NCBI RefSeq assembly: GCF_000004195.4
Contig: NC_030681.2
Coordinates: 22,832,482-22,896,481 of the forward strand
Source: Xenopus tropicalis
Lineage: Eukaryota; Chordata; Amphibia; Anura; Pipidae
Direction: 5' to 3'
DNA length: 64,000 nucleotides
Part shown: piece by piece, positions 45,675 to 57,390 of the stretch
Numbering within the stretch: the stretch's first letter is position 1
Layout: every line of letters begins with the position of its first letter
The notes under the pieces: generated by a model
Seen by the model: the letters and a program-made list of their open reading frames with translations, nothing else
What the model was told of the DNA's origin: nothing
Database searches by the model: none
Made by a program: the position numbers and the translations under genes

Positions 45675-46374
45675 AAGTATTGTTTACTTCTCTCTAGGAA
45701 GACCCATAACATTTGGATTTTATGAATGAGTTGTGGGTTCCTCCAGCTTTATTAGCACTTTAACCTAGACCACAACTCCGATGATTAAAGTGATTGATTG
45801 TATATAAACTCATCCCTTACGTCCCCTGAAGGTCATATAGCTTGTTAACATGCAGCGTTTCCGCGTCGTGCTTGCTTAAAATTCGCTAAGCTCTTTATGT
45901 CAAAAGTACATTTGCCAGCAAAAGCTTTGGCGACTGTTGCCCGGGCTCCCATTCTTTGCTGAATACAAATGAGTAAACTTAGTATTCCTCCTATGTTTAC
46001 AGAGTCATGCTATTTGAGTATTTTAATCGCTTGGATACAAGTACCGTCAGTTTAAGTGCTTGCGAATTTAAAAGTACAATTTCCTCGCGTCAAATATTTG
46101 CGTGACAGCTAATGTTGTATCAAATAACTGTAAATATCATTTGAATGTGCCATGGTATTTGAATTTTGTAGCCAAAAAAATATCACAATTTTACTAATGT
46201 TAATTGAATTTACATTTGATCAAAACAATTGAATCTGCTTCATACTGTGTGCGACAATACGGAATATACGTCACTGGCAAGAGAGTTCCAGCAAAGGATA
46301 TTCTATATTTCTGCGTTCCAATAAAAGCAATGGAAAAAATACATTGCTAGACAGGAACTGATTTAAAGCAATAT
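45675..46374. other. No gene recognised
   Basis: AT-rich; 45860-45960 is slightly GC-richer and might be a decayed repeat. Confidence 0.4.
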
Positions 46375-46376
46375 TA

Positions 46377-47028
46377 CAGGTATGGGACCTGTTATCCAGA
46401 ATGCTGGGGACCTGGGGTTTTCCAGATAACGGATCTTTCCGTAATTTAGATCTCCATGACTGAAGTCTGCTAAAATCATTTAAAATTGAATAAACCCAAT
46501 AGGACTGTTCTGCCCCCAATAAGGGGTAATTATATCTTAGTTGGGATCAAGTACAGGTACTGTTTTATTATTACAGAGAAAAGGGAATCATTTAACCATT
46601 AAATAAACCCAATAGGGCTGTTCTGCCCCCAATAAGGGGTAATTATATCTTAGTTGGGATCAAGTACAGTTACTGTTTTATTATTACAGAGAAAAGGGAA
46701 TCATTTAACCATTAAATAAACCCAATAGGGCTGTTCTGCCCCCAATAAGGGGTAATTATATCTTAGTTGGGATCAAGTACAGGTACTGTTTTATTATTAC
46801 AGAGAAAAGGGAATCATTTAACCATTAAATAAACCCAATAGGGCTGTTCTGCCCCAATAAGGGGTAATTATATCTTAGTTGGGATCAAGTACAGGTACTG
46901 TTTTATTATTACAGAGAAAAATTATTATTACAGAGTTATTTGCTTATAATGGAGTCTATGGCAGATGGGCTTTCCGTAATTCGGAACATTCTGGATAACG
47001 GGTTTCCAGATAAGGGATCCCATACCTG
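46377..47028. mobile_element. Satellite MITE, 4 internal units
   Basis: CAGGTATGGGACCTGTTATC to GGGATCCCATACCTG, TA on both sides (46375-46376 and 47029-47030). TAATTATATC recurs at about 46527, 46640, 46753 and 46865. After the last unit there is a small duplication of ATTATTACAGAG. Confidence 0.92.
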
Positions 47029-47260
47029 TACTCTATCTGTAATTGCACATAGGAAAGAGAATAGACTGTTAAATGCCATTATATAGATACTCATGTTATA
47101 AAAAGTATGTTTTATGCTTTAAATAAATGTTACTAAGTTATAATTAGTGGTAAGTGCAAGATCCTAATTGATATTCAGTCTTGAGCAGATCACTTGAAGA
47201 TTCAGGGACACTTCTAATAAATGCATTTTCCAGATGCAAAAGCACTGATTGCATTTACAT

Positions 47261-47686
47261 TTAAGGGGGTTGTTCACCTTCAGGTTAACTTTTAGTATAT
47301 TCTAGAATGGTTTATTCTTAGCAAGTTTTCAATGGACCTTCATTTTTTATTTGCTATAGTATTTAAGTGATTTGCCTTCCTCTTCTGACCCTTTCCAGCT
47401 TCCAAAACGGGGGGCAGCCAATAACTATTCCTCTGTGAGGCTACAATTTTATTTGACTTGTCTTTCTATTTAGGCCCTCCTCTATTTATATTTCGGTCTC
47501 TATTTCAAACCACTGCCTGGTTGCTAGGTTAAATTGGACCCTAGCAACCAGTTTTCTGCTGAAAATCAAAACTGGAGAGCTGCTGAACAAAAAGTTAAAT
47601 AACTCAAAAACTGCACATAATAAAAAATGAAAACCAATTGCAAATTGTCTCAGAATAGCAGAAACAGGTGAACAACCCCCCTTTAA
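47261..47686. mobile_element. TTAA-flanked MITE, AGGGGGTTGTTCACCTT ends
   Basis: TTAA lies at 47261-47264 and 47683-47686, with inverted GGGGGTTGTTCACCT and AGGTGAACAACCCCC ends. Inside, GGTTGCTAGG (47519-47528) faces CCTAGCAACC (47540-47549), two RFX-type half-sites. The interior differs from the 17.2-kb element although the ends agree. Confidence 0.82.
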
Positions 47687-48765
47687 TGACAATCAATGCA
47701 GCCCTTATAGCTGGATTTTCTAGAGGTGTCCGTGAATTTTTAAGTGATCTGGTCCCCCTAATCTTGAGGGGTCTAGAGTGTTGGGGTGAGTGCAACAGAA
47801 CAGAGGTCATTTCAAAACTTCTGTCTCAGTTGACCATCCCAGTTGTGGGCTGATAGACAGGACTATGGCAGTTATGGACTGACAGATAGGAACGTGTGCC
47901 AAGTTTCTGCTGCAATAAATATCTTAAAGGCAAGAGCTGATGTGTTGGTGTCCTTCCTCCCTATTTGGAACACAATCGTTACTTGTGTTAGTAAGTGCCA
48001 ACAATTGGCTTTTAACTGACAGACATGAAATCTGGACTATGGCAGTTTTGTTTGCTTATCAAAAGCCCTGGGGCTGGGCCCATTAAATGAAAAAAGTCTA
48101 GTACCAAAGTACCCAAGGAGCATTGCCTTATACTGCACACTTGCAGCTTGGACATGTTCTCTACAATAGAAGAAAAAAGAAATGTTAATCTGAAGACATG
48201 GGACATTTGCAATTAACCTGGGGAATGTGCCCTGATGTTATATGTACAAGGAAAAAATGGAGTCATTGCTGGGAGGCATTAGAACAAGCAATAATAAGCT
48301 TAAGGCAGTATCTATAGGAGAGAGTTATGATGCATTTATCTAAGCAGTTTTTTTTCCATTAGTAAGGTCTTACATGGTACTGACTAATGACAGTAACCAG
48401 AAAGGTGCAGTCCGCAGCAAATAGGAAGCAGCCAAGGACACGTAGCCAACTGAACCAAGCACAGAGCTGTCAACTTTGGAAGAGTTGCATACAGGGGACC
48501 CGCACTCGGCTGCAAAAATGTAAAAACCCAAAAGCGATGTCACCGGAGGTCACCGCGCATAAGCGATTTTGAAGTCACTGGACCCCCCATCGCACATTTG
48601 ACTTTTGCGCATTCGTATCCAAACTATTTTTTGAAGGACATCTGGAAAATTGGGGGAAAGATATTAAACATGGGAAAAAAGTGATGGGAGACTGAGGAGG
48701 GGATGGAAATTGGGTAACTCTCAGGAAAACTGGAGGGGGTTGGCAGGTTTGCATGTGAGCCAAAG
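47687..48765. other. No gene recognised
   Basis: CTGTCAACTTTGGAAGAG (near 48466) and the GC-rich stretch to 48610 may be a repeat, but no ends were fixed. Confidence 0.4.
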
Positions 48766-48773
48766 GTTATCAG

Positions 48774-49202
48774 TAGTGATGAGCGGATCTGTTCCGTTTC
48801 GCTTCGCCAAAAAAATCGCAAATCTTTCAAAAGATCCGCGAAATGGAGAAAAATTTGTGAAACGGAAAAATGTCATGCCCCAAATAAAATTGTCGCCCGC
48901 AGATATTCTTTTGTCGCGCGGCTCTTACTTTGTAGCACAGCTATTGTTTTGTCGCCCGCAGCTATTGTTTTGTCGCCCGCGGCTATTATTTTGTCGCCCG
49001 TGGCTATTCTTTTGACGCCTGCGACTATTCTTTTTTGACACCTGCGACTATTCTTTTTTGACGCCTGCGACTATTCTTTTTTGACGATGGCGAATTTTTC
49101 CGCTGTGAATTTTTTCATCCGTTTTGCGAAACAATCCGCCAATGGCGAAACGCGGAAATTTGCCATGAATCCATGCCTGCCGAAACATTTCGCCCATCAC
49201 TA
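48774..49202. mobile_element. hAT-type MITE, TAGTGATG family, perfect TSD
   Basis: TAGTGATGAGCGGATCTGTT to TTTCGCCCATCACTA, bracketed by GTTATCAG at 48766-48773 and 49203-49210. Internal units include GTCGCCCGCGGCTATTATTT and GACGCCTGCGACTATTC, the latter repeated three times. Confidence 0.93.
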
Positions 49203-49210
49203 GTTATCAG

Positions 49211-50130
49211 GCCTTAAGTACAGGGAGAGATCCTAGGCATTTTGCAGCATTAAAATATACTTGTAAGAAGGTATAGATCTGCAGCAGATCATATTCTTGC
49301 TTTTATGGAAGAAAGAAACATCTTGGCTCAAACCCATGGGAAATGGAAAAAAAAAAAAATATATATATATATATATAGCAAAAGCAAAAATGGATGCCGC
49401 ACTCACAGGTCTTAATGAAAATAAAGAAAATTTATTGTGTCAGACTAACGTTTCGGCTGTGTCCACAGCCTTTCTCAAGGCATAAATTGGGCCTGTGGTA
49501 TGCTTTTTGTAAGTTGGATTTGGAAATTTTGGGCTAGATCTGAGGAAACTGCAATTCTTCAAAATCGATATTATGGCTATGCTCATTTTAAAAGCAGCAC
49601 TGCTGAGAATACATATTACACTGACACAAAGTCAGGCCTTCGGGGCCAGAAAACTAATAATGCAGGGCTGATTTGTGAAAATGTCAGGGCTTTTTTTTTT
49701 ATTATTATTATTTCATTAACACATACGAGTTGCAAATGATGCTTTATTAGGCTGCTTAAAGTATATATCAAAAGAAAGCAAGAGAATAGTTAAAACCATT
49801 TTTTACATAACCTGATTTTTTTTCCTATAAAAACACAGCAAAGCCCATTAGTCTAAATCAGTTGCATAGCAATATTAAACCTAAATCTAATCCCAGGCTG
49901 ACATCCCAGTTATATCCTTTTCTGAAATATCAGTCAAACATGATTGACTGAGCACAGATATATTCATCCTGTTGTTAGGGCTTATAACTATAACTATTCT
50001 TATATGCATTCATACAATAACTCAAGTTTAACTCTAGTGTTGCTGGGATGCTTATTGCCTCAATAAAGAATACGAGTGAACCACTTGACAAAAAAAAAGA
50101 AAACAAGAGCCCCTCCTTTATTCTACTTAT
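49211..50130. repeat. Interval with AACGTTTCGG repeat fragment
   Basis: A (TA)n run at 49360-49377 is followed by GATGCCGCACTCACAGG and AACGTTTCGGCTGTGTCCAC, then CTTTCTCAAGG (to about 49480). This is related to the foldback at 61-279. The remainder to 50130 is unassigned. Confidence 0.5.
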
Positions 50131-50132
50131 TA

Positions 50133-51127
50133 CAGGTCTGTTATCCAGAATGCTTGGGACCTGGGGTTTTCCGGATAAGGGGTCTTTCCATAATTTGGAT
50201 CTCCATACCTTAAGTTTACTAAATAATAATTTAAACATAATTTCAACCCAATAGGACTGTTCTGCCCCCAATAAGGGGTAATTATATCTTAGTTGGGATC
50301 AAGTACAGGTACTGTTTTATTATTACAGAGAAAAGGGAATCATTTACCCATTAAATAAACCAAATAGGACTGTTCTGCCCCAATAAGGGGTAATTATATC
50401 TTAGTTGGGATCAAGTACCGGTACTGTTTTATTATTACAGAGAAAAGGGAATCATTTAACCATTAAATAAACCCAATAGGGCTGTTCTGCCCCCAATAAG
50501 GGGTAATTATATCTTAGTTGGGATCAAGTACAGGTACTGTTTTATTATTACAGAGAAAAGGGAATCATTTAACCATTAAATAAACCCAATAGGGCTGTTC
50601 TGCCCCCCAATAAGGGGTAATTATATCTTAGTTGGGATCAAGTACAGGTACTGTTTTATTATTACAGAGAAAAGGGAATCATTTAACCATTAAATAAACC
50701 CAATAGGGCTGTTCTGCCCCAATAAGGGGTAATTATATCTTAGTTGGGATCAAGTACCGGTACTGTTTTATTATTACAGAGAAAAGGGAATCATTTAACC
50801 ATTAAATAAACCCAATAGGGCTGTTCTGCCCCCAATAAGGGGTAATTATATCTTAGTTGGGATCAAGTACCGGTACTGTTTTATTATTACAGAGAAAAGG
50901 GAATCATTTAACCATTAAATAAACCCAATAGGGCTGTTCTGCCCCCAATAAGGGGTAATTATATCTTAGTTGGGATCAAGTACAGGTACTGTTTTATTAA
51001 CAGAGAAAAAGGAAATCATTTTTAAAAATTAAAACTATTTGCTTATAATGGAGTCTATGGGAGATGTCCTTTCCGTAATTTGGAACTTTCTGGATAACGG
51101 GTTTCCGGGTAAGGGATCCAATACCTG
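50133..51127. mobile_element. Satellite MITE, 7 internal units
   Basis: CAGGTCTGTTATCCAGAATG to GGGATCCAATACCTG between TA (50131-50132 and 51128-51129). Three of the units read AGTACCGGTACTG instead of AGTACAGGTACTG, a variant shared within this array and not elsewhere in the window, so it spread locally. Confidence 0.92.
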
Positions 51128-51129
51128 TA

Positions 51130-51910
51130 CTACTGTAGCAGGTAAGGATAGTCACATACATGCCAGAAAAAGAAAGAAGGTTTTTAAATGCAGTCTTCAT
51201 TGCCGTTTTTTTTTTCTCCACTACTAGAACATAGATATTAATGACACAAAAAAGTACAAGTAGTTGGACGATTAAAAGCTTTATATCAACCTAGAGGCTT
51301 GTTAGAATTATTCTGGAGCATTAGTGCAAACCACAGCTGCTGGAAGGTTAATGCATTTTATCTATCATTTTGTAAAGAACAGTTTCCTTTTCCTGCCTCC
51401 TAAATTATATTGTGCCCCCCTAATGCGTTCCTAATTCCAAAATGACTTCCCTCTTGAACTCTCTAAATTACCCTGTTATGTTTCAGTGATCCCATCCCAC
51501 CATATTTAGTTTTGTCGTTTGTACATCTAAATGTCATGAAGTTTTATTCTGTTAAACTTTGTTATTTAGACACAAAGCTTTCAACACAACGAGCAAGAAA
51601 TTGCCTCACCAGCAGCTTATAAAGCAGCATTAATCTCCCCTGCTTTTGCTATTAATACCTCTGTCTGTACGACCTAGTATTTTGCTTGTTTTTTTTTTTA
51701 TTATCACATTGCTTGCTTTAGATTCACACAAATATTATAATGATAATTATTATGAAGAATAGAGGGAAACAGAATTGTTCAGGGATTTACAAAATTGACT
51801 TTTATACTTGGTTTGGTATGCTCTGGCTTTGCATTTTATATTTCATTTTCATTGTCACAAATGTCATTTGTAAACAGACACCCACATTTTTTGGAGATTT
51901 GCATTTAGAT
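51130..51910. other. No feature recognised
   Basis: AT-rich sequence with a T-run at 51690-51699. No repeat ends. Confidence 0.45.
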
Positions 51911-52241
51911 TTAAGGAAAAGGAAAGGCTAAATCACTGGGGGTGGGTGCCAAACATTAACGCTTACCTGATGCCCCTGGTTGGTGATCCTGTTAGGAGAA
52001 AACTGCACCGACCCGGGGTATATGCGAGTGAGCATCCCTCTTCCCCCTGTTTTCTTTCTTCAGAATCCCATGACGCAGTTGAGTGAAAAAGACGGCTTAT
52101 TTGTTAAAGTCGACTCTACCCTCTACTGCGCACATGTGAAGACTGACGTAGGAAGAAGGATCGAATACACCCCAGCTGGGGCAGTTTTCTCCTAACATTT
52201 TGCCACCCCCCCCAGTGATTGTAATCTTCCTTTTCCTTTAA
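51911..52241. mobile_element. TTAA-flanked MITE, TTAAGGAAAAGGAAAGG family
   Basis: TTAA lies at 51911-51914 and 52238-52241; the ends GGAAAAGGAAAGGCTAAATC and TAATCTTCCTTTTCCTT are inverted, with ATCACTGGGGGTGG facing CCCCCCCCAGTGAT. The interior is GC-richer and includes GGAGAAAACTGC facing GCAGTTTTCTCC. Confidence 0.8.
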
Positions 52242-52688
52242 AGTGAAATTGGTATATATATATATATATAATCATTATCACTTATTTACTAAATGAGTTT
52301 GCGGGCAAGAAAGTGGCATGTAGTTGGTGAATGGGTTAAAAATCTGAATATTCAGCAATTTCACACAGAAGAACCAAAGTGAAAAAGGATAGGATGAGAA
52401 GCGCTTAATTGAACTGAAAACTGAAACTGTTCACATGCCTCTGGAAACTAAAAGGAGTGGATTTTACTCTCACTCAGCACGGAAAGGGCTTTTAGAGTCA
52501 TTTTAGCCCTCTTTACTATCCTCTGTGGTTCTTTCCACTGGTTGTTCTCCATGTCCTCCCTATCAGAAGATATTTTCCTGTATCTTGCACTGATGAGATC
52601 TACAAATCTGGTTTTGAATCTTAAGACTGTAACCTAGCTATTACACTGGTGGTTCTGGATAAAACCACTGTTTTTCATAAACTAGTTA
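52242..52688. other. No feature recognised
   Basis: A TA microsatellite opens the interval. No other structure is visible. Confidence 0.45.
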
Positions 52689-52689
52689 A

Positions 52690-53592
52690 TTACATAGTTA
52701 CATAGTTATTTTGGGTTGTACCAAGGCAATAGTCCATCAAGTTCAACCCTCCAAAGCCTCCCATTGGATAATCAAGCACATACCAATACAGACCTGCTGC
52801 TACACTCACCTATATAAAACTATATATACACATACCTATACTAAACTAATTGTAGATGTTGAGATGACTGTAACTTTGGCTATTATGCTTATTCAAGAAA
52901 TCATCCAAGCCCCTCTTAAAGGCATTAACAGAATCTGCCATCAGAACATCACCCAGCACCCAGCCTCACTGCCCTCACTGTGAAGAACCATTCAAGTGAA
53001 GGTTCTGTTCCTCAAGTATAAAGATGGGGTGATCTCTGGTTCTTTGTTTTTTTCTATGTGAAAAGATCCCCCACTACTTGTCCAAAATGCTCCTATAAAG
53101 CGTAATTATGCCCCTTGTCTTTTCTACTGAGAAAACAACCGTAACTCTTTCTCAAGTCTTTGATTGTTCCATCCCCTTTACCAGTTTAGTTGCAGTCTCT
53201 GCACTCTCTCCAGCTCATTAATATCCTTCTTAAGGACTGGAGCCCAAAACTGCACTGCATACTCACGGTGAGGCAGGGGCGGGCCAAGCCGGCCGGGCAC
53301 CCTAGGCAACCCGGTCAGCCAACTCCGCCCACCTCCCCGCCCCCCCAAACGGCGCATGCCAAAGCACAGGAGGCGGTGCAGGGGGGGGGACGGAGCAATT
53401 AGATCGGTCATTGCCTCCGCCACTAATGACAAGCGGCGGAGGCAATGACAAAGTAGCGCTAGGGGTAGGCGGGAGAGGTTCCTGCCTGGCGCCCCTCAAT
53501 CGTTGCGCCCTAGGCAGCTGCCTCTTCTGCCTACCCCTAGTTCCGGCCCTGCGGTGAGGCCTTACCAAGGACCTATAAAGAGGCAAAATTAT
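52690..53592 (-). mobile_element. CR1-like LINE 3' fragment, interrupted by a hAT MITE
   Basis: On the minus strand this copy covers the end of the reverse transcriptase (WAPVLKKDINELERVQR region, 53170-53270), a damaged C-terminal part, and the 3' UTR. The UTR ends in the tail TTACATAGTTACATAGTT (+ strand, 52691-52708), i.e. tandem ~9-mers as expected at a CR1-type 3' end. The 5' end stops at about 53592, just past the AGGCAAAATTATG phrase shared with 18450-19368. A hAT-like element (53274-53551) splits it. Confidence 0.82.
53274..53551. mobile_element. hAT-like MITE, CAGGGGCGGGCC type, inserted in LINE
   Basis: The ends CAGGGGCGGGCC and TTCCGGCCCTG are imperfect inverted repeats; identical octamers CGGTGAGG lie at 53266-53273 and 53552-53559. 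Removing the element and one octamer restores the LINE text seen at 18951-19000 (CTCAAGGTGAGGCCTTACC). The element is strongly GC-rich. A facing pair GCCTCCGCC / GGCGGAGGC sits in the middle. Confidence 0.95.
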
Positions 53593-53599
53593 GGTTTAT

Positions 53600-54544
53600 T
53601 GTTAATGCCTTTGTCCATTTCATTCCCTCTGATGCCTCACTCTCTGCCTACTATGAAAAGTATTAGTAAGTAATAGGAATAGGAAATAATGCAGGGGCTA
53701 TTTTCTTTTGTAAGTCATGGGATTTATAGTGTCACTGGAATCTAATTAACATGATTTTGCATAACTTAGTTTTATATCTCCAGTAAACCTAATAGTTTTG
53801 TTTTAAGACATAAATTACTTGTGATTTACATTATGTCTAGTTCTACAAGGTTACCAAGCTACTTGAACAAATCAGCCCAATCAATATGCGCTCCTGGAAT
53901 TCTATCAGCAGGAAAGATAATTGCTGCTGGTAAAGCTTGTAGCTAACACGGATATATCTGCCTCTAGTGTATTACCAGTGCAGTCGCTAATTACTATTAG
54001 GGCAATTGCTTGGGGCCTTGTAAATTTAAGAAAGGTATTTTTATTATGCCTTTGACCCCCATAAATCTATATCTCTCTTAAATATTGCCTTTTTTTGGAA
54101 CACGGTGTGAAATATGTTACAGTATATTATCCTCACAAATTATTAAGGTAAAACCCCAAGGGAAGTTACTGGAGATACATGAGATTTGGCAGCACCGTAA
54201 TTTGTTCTTCTTTTCTCCAATAGAACTAAGATGGGTGCAGGGAGCAGTTCATTAGGGTAGTTGGGTAGCAAGTTTAAATCCAGGCATTATAAGAACATTA
54301 TAAGAAGATGGGAACATAAATGATAAATTATGAATCGCATTTTAGACAATCGTACAATGCCTTGTACATTGTGAATAAAAGCAAAGGATAGTTCTGTGCA
54401 CTGTTTTATAATCAAATCCTCTTCAGGTGCATTTAGGGCAGCAGCTAAAAAAGATTGTTATCATAACCCAAAGTAATTCTCTGGTTGACCTTTCTATCTT
54501 TGTTTCTATTTTATTTCTCTAATATGAATTTTAAGAATGTATGA
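53600..54544. other. No gene recognised
   Basis: AT-rich unique-looking sequence with no element ends. Confidence 0.45.
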
Positions 54545-54546
54545 TA

Positions 54547-56572
54547 CAGGTATGGGATCCCTTATCCGGAAACCCGTTATCCAGAAAGCTCTGAATTACG
54601 GAAAGCCTGTCTCCCATAGACCCCATTTTGATCAAATAATTCAGAATTTTAAAACTGATTCTCTTTTTCTCTGTAATAATAAAACAGTACCTTGTAATTG
54701 ATCCCAACTAAGATATAATTACCCCTTATTGGGGGCAGAACAGCCCTATTGGGTTTATTTAATGGTTAAATGATTCCCTTTTCTCTGTAATACTAAAACA
54801 GTACCTGTACTTGATCCCAACTAAGATATAATTACCCCTTATTGGGGGCAGAACAGCCCTATTGGGTTTATTTAATGGTTAAATGATTCCCTTTTCTCTG
54901 TAATACTAAAACAGTACCTGTACTTGATCCCAACTAAGATATAATTACCCCTTATTGGGGCAGAACAGTCCTATTGGGATTATTTCATGGTTAAATGATT
55001 CCCTTTTCTCTGTAATAATAAAACAGTACCTGTACTTGATCCCAACTAAGATATAATTACCCCTTATTGGGGGCAGAACAGCCCTATTGGGTTTATTTAA
55101 TGGTTAAATGATTCCCTTTTCTCTGTAATACTAAAACAGTACCTGTACTTGATCCCAACTAAGATATAATTACCCCTTATTGGGGCAGAACAGTCCTATT
55201 GGGATTATTTCATGGTTAAATGATTCCCTTTTCTCTGTAATAATAAAACAGTACCTGTACTTGATCCCAACTAAGATATAATTACCCCTTATTGGGGGCA
55301 GAACAGCCCTATTGGGTTTATTTAATGGTTAAATGATTCCCTTTTCTCTGTAATAATAAAACAGTACCTGTACTTGATCCCAACTAAGATATAATTACCC
55401 CTTATTGGGGGCAGAACAGTCCTATTGGGTTTATTTAATGGTTAAATGATTCCCTTTTCTCTGTAATAATAAAACAGTACCTGTACTTGATCCCAACTTA
55501 AGGTGGCCATACACGTACCGATATTATCGTACGAAACCTCGTTTCGTACGATAATCGGTGCGTGTATGGTATGTCGGCGAGTCGACCGATATCGCAGGAA
55601 GCTGCTGATATCGGACGACTCGCCGATCGGACCAGTTTGAAAATTTTGATCGGGCGCCATAGAAGGCGCCTGACCAAAATTCTCCCTTCAGAGCTGAATC
55701 GGCAGAAGGAGGTAGAAATCCTATTGTTTCTACCTCCTTACCTGCCGATTCAGCCCTGAATGGTGTGTGGCGGATCTTACGATGTTTCGTGCGACCGATG
55801 GTCGTACGAAACATCGTCAGATCGCCACGTGTATGGCCACCTTAAGATATAATTACCCCTTATTGGGGGCAGAACAGCCCTATTGGGTTTATTTAATGGT
55901 TAAATGATTCCCTTTTCTCTGTAATAATAAAACAGTACCTGTACTTGATCCCAACTAAGATATAATTACCCCTTATTGGGGGCAGAACAGCCCTATTGGG
56001 TTTATTTAATGGTTAAATGATTCCCTTTTCCCTGTAATAATAAAACAGTACCTGTACTTGATCCCAACTAAGATTTAAATAATCCTTATTGGGGGCAGAA
56101 CAGCCCTATTGGGTTTATTTAATGGTTAAATGATTCCCTTTTCCCTGTAATAATAAAACAGTACCTGTACTTGATCCCAACTAAGATATAAATAATCCTT
56201 ATTGGGGGCAGAACAGCCCTATTGGGTTTATTTAATGGTTAAATGATTCCCTTTTCCCTGTAATAATAAAACAGTACCTGTACTTGATCCCAACTAAGAT
56301 TTAAATAATCCTTATTGGGGGCAGAACAGCCCTATTGGGTTTATTTAATGGTTAAATGATTCCCTTTTCCCTGTAATAATAAAACAGTACCTGTACTTGA
56401 TCCCAACTAAGATATAAATAATCCTTATTGGGGGCAGAACAGCCATATTGTGTTTAATTAATGTTTTATTGATTTTTTAGTAGACAAGGTATGGAGATCC
56501 AAATTACGGAAAGACCCCTTATCCTAGAAAACCCTTGATCCCAAGCATTCTGGATAATGGGTCCTATACCTG
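54547..56572. mobile_element. Satellite MITE, 13 internal units, interrupted by TTAA element
   Basis: CAGGTATGGGATCCCTTATC to GGGTCCTATACCTG, TA at 54545-54546 and 56573-56574. The CCCAACTAAGAT phrase recurs every 112-113 bp from 54712 to 56411. Variants cluster in pairs: the CAGTCCTATTGGGATTATTT unit occurs twice about 226 bp apart (54967 and 55192), and the last four units alternate GATTTAAATAATCC (56072, 56298) with GATATAAATAATCC (56185, 56411). The eighth unit is split by the 55498-55845 insertion. Confidence 0.93.
55498..55845. mobile_element. TTAA-flanked MITE, GGTGGCCATACACG ends, inside the satellite array
   Basis: TTAA lies at 55498-55501 and 55842-55845, with inverted GGTGGCCATACACG and CGTGTATGGCCACC ends. 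Each side has its own subterminal hairpin: CGTACGAAAC facing GTTTCGTACG near 55530-55550, and CGATGTTTCG facing CGAAACATCG near 55778-55815. The interrupted satellite unit reads CCCAAC-TTAA-GATAT after removal, against CCCAACTAAGATAT in its neighbours. Ends and duplication point to a piggyBac-like family. Confidence 0.9.
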
Positions 56573-56574
56573 TA

Positions 56575-57042
56575 ATATTAAAGTAAGTAGAGCTAAACTA
56601 ATTTCTGACTAATTGTTTCCCAATATCCCACTTTCTCTTCTCATAAACTGACTGTACGAACCCAGTTATTTTCTACAAAGAGGCCAACATCTGGCTATGG
56701 TTATGGAGGCCAGTTACCAAAGCAGCCAAGCATTACAACAACTACTAAACTATTCAACGTTATGGATTTATTTTTTGCAAAGCATAAAGAAATGAAAGTG
56801 AAGTTTAACCAAACTGGTGTTAAGGAAAGGGGCATCAGAACCTGATAAATTCTTTCAGATGAGCACAATAGCCACACAAGCAAGATGCTTTCTTTGCCTA
56901 AGCATAAAGTGTAGGTGGAACCCTTTAAAAGGGTAACTAAAAAGAACGGAATAACAAATAGAGTTAGAATGGGAATGGCTGGATTTTATTTCTCAGTTCA
57001 TGGATGAATAACAGGATTTACATATAAAATACTCACTCCATC
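56575..57042. other. No feature recognised
   Basis: A 60-codon minus-strand frame (56701-56883) is unsupported. Confidence 0.45.
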
Positions 57043-57044
57043 TA

Positions 57045-57390
57045 CAGGTATAGAATCTGTCATCCAGTAACCTGTCTATCCCCATAGAGTCCACTTGAAT
57101 CAAATAATACAAATTTTCAAAAAAATATTTCTCTGTAATAATAAAACAGAACCTTGTACTTGACCCTAATTAAGATAAAATAACCCCTTATTGGGGGAAA
57201 ATTTTTCCTATTTGTTTTATTTCATGTTTAAATTATTTTTTACTGGACTTAAAGAATAAGGATCCAAATGACAGAAAGACACCAGGTCCCGAGCATTCTG
57301 GATAACAGGTTCGATATCTGTATATATATTTTCCATTCCTACGGAAAACCACAGGTCCCGAGCATTCTGGATAACAGGTCTGATATCTGT
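57045..57390. mobile_element. Diverged satellite MITE with tandemly duplicated right end
   Basis: CAGGTATAGAATCTGTCATC opens it after TA, with a deletion in the left arm. One internal unit remains, degenerate (CCTAATTAAGATAAAATAAC). The right end GGTCCCGAGCATTCTGGATA, then ACAGG and GATATCTG, occurs twice, at about 57285-57320 and 57353-57389. Confidence 0.75.
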
